Below, piece by piece: positions 1 to 10,776 of a stretch of 64,000 nt of DNA (position 1 is its first letter; the number at the start of each line of letters is the position of its first letter). The notes beneath the pieces are model-generated. The model ran no database searches. It was not told the origin of the DNA and saw nothing but the letters and a program-made list of their open reading frames with translations. The stretch spans positions 2,418,001-2,482,000 of the forward strand of contig JAJTTP010000004.1 in assembly GCA_023313575.1 (NCBI GenBank), read 5' to 3'. The position numbers were made by a program, and so were the translations under genes. The DNA comes from Eutypella sp. D-1. Its lineage: Eukaryota > Ascomycota > Sordariomycetes > Xylariales > Diatrypaceae.

Positions 1-1
1 G

Positions 2-1018
2 AGTCCTTGCAACTATCACCACAGGGTTAGCTTAATTAATGATCCTATGCTAGTAAACGAGTACCAGGCGGATAAACACCTGTTGAAGTCGAAAGAGTTT
101 AGTGAGGATAACAAGGCTACTGTGGCGAACTGGCTCGCCGCCTCCGGAAAGCCCCACAGGGTCGCAGCAGGGGATCTACTGGAGTGCTTCCAGTCACTCG
201 AGGCCGGGCCGGAGCGTCCCGAGAAGGACCGCGGCATGCACATCCTGATGGCTGGCGAGCTGCGCGAATGGCTGCGAAGCACGACGTCGAAGCTCCTACT
301 GGTCGAGATCTGCACCGACCGCGACCAGTACTTCTCAGCTGCATCGTACGCCTCTACCATGCTCGTCCGGGCCATACAGAAGATCGGCACGTTCCCCGTG
401 CTGTACCACTACTGCGTGCCGCGCGCCATGGACCCGAAGCAAGACGGACTCTCCGGCGGGGCCGGTATGCTCGTGTCGCTCATCGCCCAGCTGCTGGGCT
501 ATCTTCAGCGCGGACCCGACGCCGATCTGCAGTTTATGAGGAGTAGGAAGCGACAGTTCGACAAGATCAAGTATGATGTCGAGAGGCTGCTGCACGTCTT
601 TAAGGAGTTGGCGAAACTGCTGTCGGGTAATCAGTGCCTTTATATAGTCATCGACTCAGTCTGGAAGCTACAGCTCGGATCAAACGACGATGCGGAGGCA
701 GTCATAGGACTTGTTAAGCTCATCAGAAAGGAAAACCTCTTCATGAAGATCTTCATTACAGATCCGTTCTCAGACGACCTTGCGGACGTAGTCGACCCGA
801 GACCCGATCGGGAATCTGGCGATATCGCGCGAAAGGCGATCCGTATATATATTCCGGAGCACGTGGAGCCGGGGATCCATGGCATCAACACTTCGTGGGT
901 GGAGAGGGAGATGGCTGATATAGTGGAGGAATGCAGTTCGAGCTCCTCGGAAGGTAGCTCGGGATCCGATGATAAGCAGGTTGAGAAACCTCGCAGAGAG
1001 AAGAGACACCGTTCTTGA
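2..1018 (+). CDS. STAND/NACHT-like hypothetical protein, 3' part (5' end cut by window)
   Basis: The frame is open from base 2, with no stop before the first ATG at 47, so the gene probably begins outside the window. The visible part resembles the nucleotide-binding region of fungal STAND-type proteins. A stretch around residues 105-165 (counted from the ATG) matches the usual 'LYxxC...LVxSLIxQLL' pattern, and a Walker B-like strand reads YIVIDSVWKL. No GxxxxGK P-loop is visible. It may lie upstream or be absent. The C terminus is a Ser/Glu-rich, then basic, tail ending EKRHRS. Function is unknown. The family assignment rests on pattern only and is tentative. Confidence 0.5.
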   Translation, partial: SPCNYHHRVSLINDPMLVNEYQADKHLLKSKEFSEDNKATVANWLAASGKPHRVAAGDLLECFQSLEAGPERPEKDRGMHILMAGELREWLRSTTSKLLLVEICTDRDQYFSAASYASTMLVRAIQKIGTFPVLYHYCVPRAMDPKQDGLSGGAGMLVSLIAQLLGYLQRGPDADLQFMRSRKRQFDKIKYDVERLLHVFKELAKLLSGNQCLYIVIDSVWKLQLGSNDDAEAVIGLVKLIRKENLFMKIFITDPFSDDLADVVDPRPDRESGDIARKAIRIYIPEHVEPGIHGINTSWVEREMADIVEECSSSSSEGSSGSDDKQVEKPRREKRHRS

Positions 1019-3703
1019 GAGAGATCTAGGGGAGAAAACAAGAGTGGATGGCGCCGTAGAAAAAACGAAAGCACATCTGATGAGGAGTCGGAGCCAGAGT
1101 AGGACCTAGAAGACGGCAAGGATTCGTAACTTGGAGAGCTCTAATGGTGGCAAAGTAGTGTATATATGGCAACAACAGAGCGTGTCATCTATTAATGTGA
1201 AAATACCCCTCCCCTTGGAAAGTCTATAGCGAAGCACGGATCGCAAATGTGAATAGGGGTAAAACCCCACTAGCCACACCGATACCCCACCGGCACTAGC
1301 CATAATTCCACGCCACCCCCGTAAGTAGCGCGTAACTTGTTGAGCCCGTCGATTACACCGTAGACATTTGTGCACGATGCAACCAGACCAATGAATGACA
1401 AGAAATTCCCCCCAGGACGGAGGCGGAATCCCCCCCACCGGTGCTCCGCTGCTAAGAGTCCTCCATCGAAACTGCTTGATCAGATTAAGCTCAATGTTCT
1501 GGTCCAGAGCCCGGGCCTGTGTACTCGTTCTTGGACCTCTCGGCGCTCCCTGTCTACCCGTCCACCCGCCTTCGATTTTCTTTTAGTCTAGGCCGATAGG
1601 TACCGCGCACATACTTCGTTCACCGTTTGCAAGGTACCTAGAGTAGTAGCACTTAATATTTGACGACTCAGAGACAGGCAAACGGCCAGCACACCGCTAA
1701 GCGTTGGCTAATTCTAAGCTTTTGCTGTCTGCCATTCAGCTAAACGTGCAATCCTGCGATCTGTACGCCGCCACCCGCGTCCCCTAGAGACGGGACGCGT
1801 TTGGGGTGGTGCGCACAGCAGTTACATCTGAGATAGACCCATCTACTTGCATCGTTGGCAGATAGCGACTGTGGGTCTTCCTGGCTGGAGCCGAATCGGC
1901 CAGGGCCCCTGGCCGCATCGTGCCTTGGTTTTGAAAGCTTGGCAGAGCTTGATCAGCCAAAGACGCAAGAGCAGCAAAGAGCTTATCTCCCTTCTACACC
2001 TTCCTTTTCCGGGTTACGACTTCGAAGCTCTTGGTTTTTTTCATTGATACTGACGTAACCTTGCTACCGTTATGACGGATGTCCTCGAGCGTAGCTGCGT
2101 AACTCTTCCATCTCCAAATTTACATCCTATTCCTCAACAGGCGAATAGTGCATCATAGGTATACTCTGTGGGCTACCAGGTTAGGTATCTAGTATACGGT
2201 GCACTGGAGGAGCATTGGGTGTAGTGGAGGAGCATCGGGTGTAATGTTCGATGCATATATGAGACATGAAACAGGCGTGCAGACTAGCAAGATGTCACCT
2301 CTCGTACATGCATACATCTTTTGTGATCCCTAGATGTTGATGCAATGCCTGTACCTATGTAGGCAAATATCTCAACTGATGTTTACTTTCAAGATTTGAT
2401 TATTCCTATCGCAGAGTGAGACGAGGAGGTAACTTGAGGCAGCCACAACCTCCCTAAGTAATTTGCGTTTAAGTCAAGTACATGCGACTTCCCGACGTAC
2501 ACAGCGGGTACTTACATGCGCGGAACGGTGCCATGGTACCGGGCACTATCTCGAAACGGGCTTGCAAAACTCGGTGATAATTGGTCGGTGCGAGTAATGT
2601 CATCACCTTGTAATCGCTATAGCCGCTGTGGACGAGCACTGATGAGTGTCTGATGGAGAGAAATTTCCTACTAGAGGTGTTATTCGCTGCTAGTCTAGTC
2701 CGTTTAAGTGCGGTGTCGATCTGGGGACCCACTCTGATATGCACGTACTACGTATTGTACCTGCTACAAGTGGAGATTCTCATCTTTCCCATCCCATATT
2801 CCGCACCCTATCACACTCGAATTTCCTACTCGACTCGACCGTTTGTCTTGTTCTATGGCGAAAAGAAAAAAAGAAAAAAGAAAAAAAAATTATTTAGCAT
2901 CCTTGCCTTTTCCGCCTCCGCTGCCGTTGTCTCTATTGAGTTCGTAGTCGCGGGTTTCAATTTTCCTCGGTTCACCGTTCGTTTGGTTGTATGTTGATAC
3001 CGTATCGGTATAAGTCACATCTGATATGACGGCATAGACTGAACAGAAGAAGAGAAGCCGGAGCCAGAACAGCGAGTGGAAGGTAGTACACAACCATACT
3101 TTCGTGCGAGAGTCGTTCTTTCACAAAGTTATCGAGCACTTGCTGTTTCAAGATTGTCGTTGCCCTGAAGGTGAAGGTTGCACTCGCTTTCTGCTTTGTG
3201 AGCTTGGATACTTCTTCTACTATTGTTCCTGCCGGTATTGTTGATACTGTGGATACTACATACATATCATCATATCGCACCTGCCAGCATACGCCAGATT
3301 CTTCTAAAGGCCACTCGCTACCAGTAGGGCCCTACCAGTACCTGCACCTGGGACTGCACTTGCACCTGACACTCGCTAAGGTTCGACAACTTCTCTCTCT
3401 GATTGGAATTGAAGTTAGGAAATCTCCCGAGCTCCATCTCGTCAGTAAACTTCCCCCCAGCACGCTTTTCTTGTTGCTTGGTTCGTCATCATCTTGGAAG
3501 AAGCACAGCATCGTCGCTCTTTTGGCCGCCCTTCATTTTTGATTTTTGTGCCTGATCCTTTGGACGTTTCTGGTTACCTCTGTCGAGAATTTCTCGAGTA
3601 ACCGTCGCTGTCTCGTTTGTCAACCCGCCTCGAAACTATCCATTCGCTCGACAAATTCTTGGGTTGTGTCGTTCAGCTGAGCAACTGCTTCCATACATAT
3701 ACG
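1019..3703. other. Intergenic, no gene recognised
   Basis: About 2.7 kb with no convincing exon on either strand. It holds a purine tract at about 2861-2890 (A-rich with interspersed G) and two near-identical copies of a ~20 bp block containing tggaggagca near 2204-2245. The last few hundred bases are the 5' flank of the GH72 gene and are rich in CT stretches, as is common in fungal promoters. Confidence 0.5.
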
Positions 3704-5051
3704 ATGCGCCTCTCGCTTCTCGCTGTCCTTGGCGGTGCGGCTATCGCTTACGCGATTCCTACCATCGAGGCTGTCGGCAACAAGTTCTTCACCAGTGATG
3801 GTCAACAGTTCTTCATCAGGGGCGTGGCGTACCAATTAGTTCCCGACGATCCTCTTCTTGACACTGAGCAGTGTACTCGGGATGCCAAGCTGATGAAGGA
3901 TCTTGGCGCCAACACTATCCGCGTCTACCACGTGGACCCTCTGGGTGACCACGATGGCTGTATGAGTGCTTTCGCCGATGCTGGCATCTACGCCATGATC
4001 GACATGGATACCTTCAACAGCTACATTTCACCCGTATGAACTCTCCTATTCGACCTTAGTAACCTTGAATGCGATGCTAATTGAACTTGAATAGAGCGAG
4101 CCTTATTGGAACCAAACGCAGTTCGAAGCATATGCCAAGGTTATGGATACGTTCCATGACTACGATAATTTACTCGGGCTGTTTGTTGGAAACGAGATCA
4201 TTGCGAAGGAGGATCAATCGCTAGCCGCGCCATTCATCAAGGCCTCCTGTAGGGACCTGAAGGCTTACAGAGATATGCAGGGCTATCGCAAGATCCCGGT
4301 TGGGTACTCAGCCACCGATATTGCCGAGCTTAGGCCCATGCTTCAGGATTACCTAACCTGTGGAGGAAACTCGTCAGTCAACGTCGACTTCTACGGCCTC
4401 AATTCATACCAATGGTGCGATCCTACCACTTATAGTGTTTCCGGATACATCGGCCTACAGGAGGAAGCGCAGAACTTCCCTGTCCCCATCTTCTTCTCCG
4501 AGACTGGTTGCAACGTGCCCGGCCCCAGACTCTTCGATGACCAGGCCGAGATCTTCGGTCCGAACATGGTCAAGGACTGGAGCGGTGCCATTATATACGA
4601 GTGGATAGAGGAGACGAATCACTACGGCCTGGTCTCATACGGCCCCAAGCTTGCACCGACCGTTAGTGGCGATCACGTTCAAGAAGGCTTTACGAGACAC
4701 GGAACGCCGACCCCCGTCTCGCCTGACTTCCAAAACCTGAAGAATCAGTGGGCCTCCATTACACCCACCGGTGTAGCGAGGTCCAATTACGAACCCACCA
4801 ATGTCTCAACGCGCGAGTGCCCTGCATCTACCCCTGGCGGCTGGCTCATTGACGGAAATGTTGCTGTGCCTACCCTTGGGGCTACTCTTCTCAAGGGCGG
4901 CGGCTACAGTTCTGTCCCATCTGCTACTGCTACCGGTTCCGAACCTGCGACTCCATCCGAGACCGAAAATGCCGTATCCGGTTCTAAGGAAATCGCAGGC
5001 ATGGGTGCTGGGCTTGTAAGCGTCATGGTAATCTTCGCGTTCTGGCTATAA
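3704..5051 (+). CDS. GPI-type GH72 beta-1,3-glucanosyltransferase (Gel/Gas family)
   Basis: Exons 3704-4033 and 4095-5051 encode 428 residues. The 61 bp intron has a GTATGA donor, a GCTAAT branch site and an ATAG acceptor. The family cuts internal beta-1,3-glucan bonds and rejoins the chains, elongating cell-wall glucan at the plasma-membrane surface. A signal peptide covers about residues 1-18. The catalytic pair is visible: acid/base Glu144 in VGNEI and nucleophile Glu246 in FSETG. A Ser/Thr-rich stretch and a hydrophobic C terminus (ending VIFAFWL) fit a GPI-attachment signal. There is no Cys-rich CBM43 domain, so it belongs to the shorter subgroup. The ATG at 3704 is chosen because it directly precedes the signal peptide. 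An in-frame open stretch upstream lacks a better start. Confidence 0.93.
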
Positions 5052-5964
5052 TCGACAACCACCTACTTATACTGTTATTCAACTACGTCAATCAGTTTCA
5101 ATGCGGAACATCTCAATTCTGTCGATACCTAGAGTGTGTCCCTTTCCACCAGAATGTTTGAGCCGTGGCTCGCCACACATCCTCGGAGGAACATCTATAA
5201 TGCCACTTATTCTTGGCTTCAGGTCGCAGGTCGGAAGTAAGCAAGCATGAAGAATAGGCTGGGCATGTCGATAAGCATTACATGGTTGGAAGTAGGCATT
5301 TTGCACGGCGTTTCGCGTCTAGGGAGCATGGTCTAGCAGATCCCCTACATACTGCATACATTGTTTTGGGGTCTTTTTTTCAATGCGGTGCATATGCGAT
5401 ACGTACGCGCCATATATTTTGGCGGTCATGTCTTACGTATCCTACAAGCTCAGCTCATTAGTACGAGGTTCATGATAGATTTACGTCGTGAACGACAATG
5501 AATTGAATTAATTACGTACTTGAAATGTCAAATCTCTGCGATAAACGTTGGTGGTTGAAGCGTCCTAGTGTGCTACACTGTCATTTTCATGATCTACAAG
5601 GCCGGACAGATTGAAGACCTTAGGCATGAACTTCAGCGGCTAGGGCATATTCATCGACGATGATAGCGAAGAATTCGCTATGTGGATATAAGAACATAGG
5701 TATCATTAACGCGTGAATACGACAACTTTGCCCCGCTATTATATGTTTATGCCCTACCAGCGCGCCACTACCAGACCACCCATACCTTACAACATTAAAG
5801 AATAGCCAGTCATATTACAGAACTGCCACAGGTTGACTTCATACATGATGGATTAAAAAAGGGAAAAGGAGAGATGAAACTGGAACTCCCACCAATGACC
5901 CAACCCAACTCCCTCTCCACGCACCGTCATCTGCATATCCCCATCCGCATCACCATTCACTTAC
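5052..5964. other. Convergent intergenic spacer
   Basis: About 0.9 kb between the 3' ends of the GH72 gene and the HET-related gene. It is AT-rich, with no exon-like open frame and no recognised RNA or repeat. Confidence 0.5.
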
Positions 5965-8725
5965 TCAAACCGCCGCAACAGCAGCAGCGGCACCGCCATC
6001 CGCAGCGAGTGCGACGGGACGAGACTCCATCTCGTGCCTACGGAGGCCGACGCGGACGCGCGGGGCGCGATCCATGCGGTTGAGCGCGGTGGTGGGCATA
6101 CGCAGCACCGTCTCGCGGTGCATCGTCTGCGTCGTCCAGTCGTACGAGCACGCCACCGCCCGCTGCATCCCGCCCTCCGCCCCGCACAGCAGCACGCATG
6201 TTGGCGGCCGCGCTGAGCGGAAGAGCGTCATTTCCATGCTGTATGTGTCTACTAGTGTGAAGATCTAGAGAGTTGTGTTAGCGGATGTGAGCGCTTTGTG
6301 GGGCTGCGTTCAGGGGTTTAAGGGGGGATGTGGAGAATGGGCGAGCTAGATATGATGGGTCTAAACTAGTATAGTGGGGTGGTCGGATTCTACCGAAAAA
6401 GGGGGTGTGGGGAATAGGGGTTGGTTGCTTAGCACGTTAGTTAGTGCGGATGGAACGGACGTACCCTAAGATCGCCGGGCTTCGCGTAGCGGGCCTCCTC
6501 GACGAGCTGGCGCACGGCGGGGTCCTTGGTGGGATCGACGCCGATGCGCTCGCCGTGCTCGTTGATGACGGAGCGGCTGAGGGGGCTGCCGTTGAGGCTC
6601 CAGCCGACGCGGTTGAAGCAGCCGCCGAACAGGGAGCGCTCGACGGCGGGGGCATTGATGTACCCCTCGAACCCGAACAGCGCCGCCTGCACGCTCGACA
6701 GCTTGCCTCCGTACGTCGTCCGGATTAACATCGGGCTCTGCAGCCAGATGCCCAGCGCGAGGAGGAGTAACAGCACGCCGATGAGCACCGCCACCGGGTT
6801 GCGCGCGCTCACCGCCAGTACTATTAATGCGGCGATGAATACCAGCCCGTTGTTCTGCATCAGGAACACCGCGATCCACCGCTTCCAGCTCAGTTTTGTC
6901 GTGAACCCCACGGGGAAGAATGATTTCCATCGGATGCTGGCACCCCGCGCCCCGTCGAGGATCACCGTGTCCTCCCCGCAGATCCCGGCCACTTGGCATC
7001 TCGGCTCGATGTCCCAGAGCTGCGAGTTGTACTGGTCGCTCATGTCGAACCATGGCTGTGTCGGGTTTACTGGAAGCGTGCACAGGTATCGCTCCAGCAA
7101 CTTGTCGGAGTCGTTGGCGAGGGAGAGTCTATGGGTGTCGTCAGTCATTGCTTCGAATGCACTACAATGTAAGGAGGGGAATATCTTTCTTACCTTGCGA
7201 AGGCCTGGAACGGCGTATCTGTGGAGTCGACCTGGGGTCTAAGGCGGAGCAGGCCCATAAGCGCATAGGCCTGATCGCCGGAGAAATGCTCCGTAGTGTA
7301 GCGGTTATAGAGGCACTTGAGTGCGGTGACGGCGAGCTCGAGTCGGCTGAGACTCAGGTTGCCCAGGTAGTGGTCGATGAGCTGCCGGGCCTGCTCCGCG
7401 TCCATCGCACCCCACACCCGTCCCGCGAACTGGTTCTTGCTCACCCGCAGCGGCGACCCCAAGTCCCCGCCGCGCCGGTACACGGCGATCTCTCGCCCCG
7501 GGCTGAGCAGGACTTCAGGGAAGGTCCACATGCGCGACCCCCACTGCGCGAGCAGCTCGTCTGTCGTTAGGCGCTGCGATGACGCCGATTTCTTGCCCTG
7601 TCCTACTGCGATGATCATCTTTTTGGCTCCGCGGAGGACATCGGAGATTCGGAATACCTATTTGCGAAGGTTATGTTAGATCTCGTCCAACACAAGTGCC
7701 ACTAAAGCATGCACATAAAGTGACCTGTCTTTAAGGTATGACCGGTGAGGGGGTGGTCTTACATCAGACTCAAGTTCCCGCTTGTCCCTCATGCAGCTCA
7801 CAGCGACCCAGTATGCGGGGATCTTGGCGGCCCTGGCGGCGGTCTCAGCAATGAGGTGGAGGGCATCGCGGTCCTCCTCGCTGTCGTGACTGAAGTGCTC
7901 AGTAGAGTAGGCAACAAATAGGTAGCTCAGGCTTGCGTCGGAGCTAACGCCATCCGTAGCCTCCCAGTCGGCGACGGACCGCGCGTCGGCGCCGAACATC
8001 TGATCACTCCCCGGATTCCGTAGGAAGCACAGATGCCGCGGCTTCAGGAGCCGGTACACGTCATTGTTCCGCGCCAGCAGCGATGTCCCCACTCGGTTCT
8101 CCAGGTGGTTGCTCCACACCTTAGCGTCCCCATGGAACCAGTATGGCACCGGGGCGTAGCAGCCCTCGAATTGCCAGCGGTCGGACTCACCATCCCAGAA
8201 CTAGCAGTAGTTAGTGATCAGAGTGCAAGTATTTCATGTCTAATTGGGTTCTCAATGATCCTTCTGACTTACGAATAAGGATGTCGCGAAGGCCGCCGGC
8301 AGGGCGCGCAAAAGCATGACCCACCAGTCGTCCCAGCTCTTAGGGTCATAGCTGAAGTCTATGACCCAGGTCGCGATGCGCACCCGAAGGGGCGACACCA
8401 TGCGAATGTAGGTGCGCCGCCAGGTCGTGTTGTCGGCGCCCTCGAAAAGCTCGTCGCTGGTGGCCACGATGAGCTTGCGCAGACTGCCGTCCTCGTGGTG
8501 CAAGTACCGGTCCTCCATCGGGCCCTCCTTGACACGCCCCGCGAAGTCCCGGTGCCGGAACACCTTTGTTGACGTGTACTGGTATCCCGGTAGCTTGACG
8601 AAATTCACGAACGTCCACCGCCAAGTCAGTTTCTGTGGCCCGAAGATGTGCGTCCACGTCTTGAGGTTCATGGGGAACTCCTTTTGAGACTGCGGGTTTG
8701 TGATTTGTGCGTTAGCAGCGGGCAT
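5965..8725 (-). CDS. HET-related multipass membrane protein
   Basis: Five exons: 8725-8273, 8200-7763, 7657-7194, 7128-6465 and 6264-5965, giving 772 residues. All junctions keep frame; branch sites such as CACTAAC, TCTAACA and CGCTAAC precede the acceptors. For the third intron I used the acceptor that gives 65 bp, because the alternative would leave only 32 bp. Exon 3 contains SRMWTFPEVLLSPG, matching the conserved 'R-x-W-T-x-x-E-x-L' signature of fungal HET-domain proteins. Exon 4 has two adjacent membrane helices in a Leu/Ile/Val-rich stretch (about 6690-6860). Another hydrophobic segment ends exon 1. The set resembles a widespread fungal family of large HET-like membrane proteins of unknown role. 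Involvement in non-self recognition is inference only. Confidence 0.8.
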
Positions 8726-8860
8726 CTACGACCTAGGTGAATCAAGACAGGAATGGGACTATAAAAAAAGATTCATTACAGAAGGCTGGAGCTCATTCAC
8801 GACGGCGGCGGATTGGGTCGTGGTAATGGACTTTGGCTAACGATCTTGTTATTATACAGA

Positions 8861-9725
8861 CTAACAACAGACACAGCCCCGGAAGAGCTTTACAAGTATT
8901 CCATCCTGAGCCGGTGCTTGGGCGTATCCGTATGTGGCTCCTTGGGTAGAGTATGGCTGCTGTATCCCCCCATAAAGTTCATTAGTTATTCGATGTTATG
9001 CAGGACACATCATGGAATTTCCTCACCGGTTGAGCCATCATGGGTGCATAGGACTGCGTGACCAGGGGTTGCTTGGGTTCGTATTGACCCGAAGGTTGGA
9101 ACGTCGAATAGGCCATTGGATTTACTTGCGGTTGATACGCAGGACCTGGAGATGGCACAGACTGTGGAGTAGGTGGGGTTGGCGAGTATTCGCGAACTTG
9201 AATTGTGGACTGGGCGATATTAGGAAGAAGTCTTTAATAGATACTGGCGTTTCTCACCTGGCCCCGTGGAGGAGGGTTGAACGCCCCTCCATGTGGTTGC
9301 GCCGGCATCGATGATCCTCCTCCATGGTACTAACATGCAAGGTTAAAAGCGAGCCTCCTCACAATAAACCGGTATATCTCACCTGGCCCGGGGCAGGAGG
9401 GTTGTGAGCCCCTCCATGCGGCTGTGCTGGGATTGAAGGCCCTCCATAATACTAATATTCAAGGTTAGAAGCAAAACGCCTCAACATAAAGCTGGTGTTT
9501 CTCACCTGGTCGCGGGCAGGGGGATCGTGAGAGCCTCCGTGCGGTTCTGCTGGAATCGAAGGCATTCCTCCGTAATACTAGCATTCAGATTAGAAGCGAA
9601 GCACCTCATGATCTATATCACAACTCACTGGTTTGGGATCATAGTCACCGCCATGTTTGTCGGCCTTGAAGGCATATTAGCCTCAACTGTACTCTCCCAA
9701 AGATCAAAGGGGGCATAGTCACCAT
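8861..9725 (-). CDS. PHGG-repeat protein made of tandemly duplicated exons, ending Cys-Val-Cys-Cys
   Basis: Reconstructed exons: 9725-9723 (ATG only), 9664-9629, 9577-9506, 9451-9383, 9329-9258, 9209-9027 and 8959-8861, giving 177 residues. Every intron is phase 0 and 48-67 bp. Three consecutive exons of 72, 69 and 72 bp encode the repeat [YH]-x-G-G...P-A-[QE]-P-H-G-G-[AS]-x-[ND]-P-P; the short second exon encodes a divergent KHGGDYDP version. The following 61-residue exon is rich in Pro, Gln, Ser and Tyr. The last exon ends KLFRGCVCC. PHGG resembles the copper-binding core of the mammalian prion octarepeat, and a terminal Cys cluster can be lipidated; both are analogies. The first two exons are the least certain, since the second acceptor is AAG. 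I do not recognise a family. Confidence 0.6.
9258..9577 (-). repeat. Tandem exon-plus-intron repeat, three units of about 125 bp
   Basis: On the minus strand, exons 9577-9506, 9451-9383 and 9329-9258 align with one another. So do the introns between them (54 and 53 bp; all begin GTGAGA and carry a CTAACCTT or TTAACCTT branch region). The intron upstream, 9628-9578, is related but more diverged, and the exon 9664-9629 looks like a fourth, degraded unit. Because the duplicated block includes splice sites and each exon is a multiple of three in phase 0, units can be gained or lost without breaking the frame. Confidence 0.8.
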
Positions 9726-10776
9726 CGTGTTATTTAGCAAGTTGGAGTTGGCGGTAAGTTTTCAGGATTGTGAAAGTAGGATTAAGCTCGGATGCAAAGG
9801 GGCGCCCATGATCGCCAGTGGCAGACTGGGCTGGGTATCGTTTTTATCATGAATCCATCCCTTCTCGGGACCGCCACATCATGTCCCATGCATCTAGAAC
9901 GAATCTGTTTTGGCACGGAGCCGACTTCGCGATAAAAAAAGATCAAGCCTCAGGCCGAAGTGAGACACTGTGCATCAGCCGTACTTTTAAGGGGGGTTCT
10001 TGATTGAGCAGCCTGTATAGCGTGAAGGTGCATACTCATGCCCCCAGATCCGTGTGATTGGTCGGCGAACCCCGTCATATGGATATAATCTATATGCAGT
10101 CTAACTGGATAGACAGAGTAAGCAATTTGCCTTAGAAAGTTTACAGTAGCATAACCAGGTCGTTGGAATCACACCTGAACAATGCGACTGAAAATTACTC
10201 CGTGTCTGACATTCTGGATACTGGTACATAAGCGTGTAGCGGCTAGTTCCGCCGCAGCTGAGGGGGCTGACCCCTAATATATGCACTCCAGTCAGCCCAA
10301 TGCAAGGGGCGGGGCGAAATAAGCAATATCTCGGGTACCCAACCCATCTGGTCGTTGGTCTTGTGGTCATTCGGTCACAGCCAAGACATCTTAAAACGAT
10401 AAACGAGTCAGGATGGAATTTCCCAACCGCCCTGTCCATCTTGGGCTGGTAACAAGAGCCGGAAGTGTTCGGTGTAGTGTGCCAGACCCCCAGCCATATA
10501 CAGGACCGCAGGAATGGCCTTTGACAATATGGATGCAACGATTGGCGGGAATACCGAAGAGCTGAGATTAAGCCCTACATAGTAGGCCGTGGCGTTGGCT
10601 AATGTAGGACTAATCTCATGCGCCCTGGGTCTACCACACTTCAGGGGGCCACTAGAAAAGACTCGACGAATGTGAGGAACTATTTCTGCTATTGACAAAC
10701 ATATCATGCTGCATTTCGCGCCCTTGAGTAAATCCAAGATTGAGAGCGTTGAGGGACTTGGAAATAAGTATTCACT
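9726..10776. other. Intergenic between divergent genes; one unexplained minus-strand open frame
   Basis: About 1 kb separating the PHGG-repeat gene (minus) from the CorA-like gene (plus), so it should hold both promoters. A minus-strand open frame at 10737-10408 has a mildly hydrophobic centre (about LSSSVFPPIVASILSKAIPA) but no recognisable family or clear splice partners. I do not call it a gene. Confidence 0.4.

Noticed and set aside
7129..7193. A 32 bp intron ending at 7162 in the HET-related gene
   Set aside because: It is too short for normal fungal splicing; the next in-frame acceptor (7129) gives 65 bp and restores the family sequence FARLSLANDSDKLLERYLC.
6526..7570. Two plus-strand open frames of over 200 codons
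   Set aside because: They lie opposite exons 3 and 4 of the HET-related gene and show no family signal.
9258..9628. Regularly spaced repeats resembling a CRISPR array
   Set aside because: Units are about 125 bp and consist of a coding exon plus an intron; there is no palindromic repeat with unique spacers, and the organism is a fungus.
10101..10538. 145-codon minus-strand open frame
   Set aside because: Cys- and Trp-scattered composition with no motif; it overlaps a second minus-strand frame in another phase and has no splice support.
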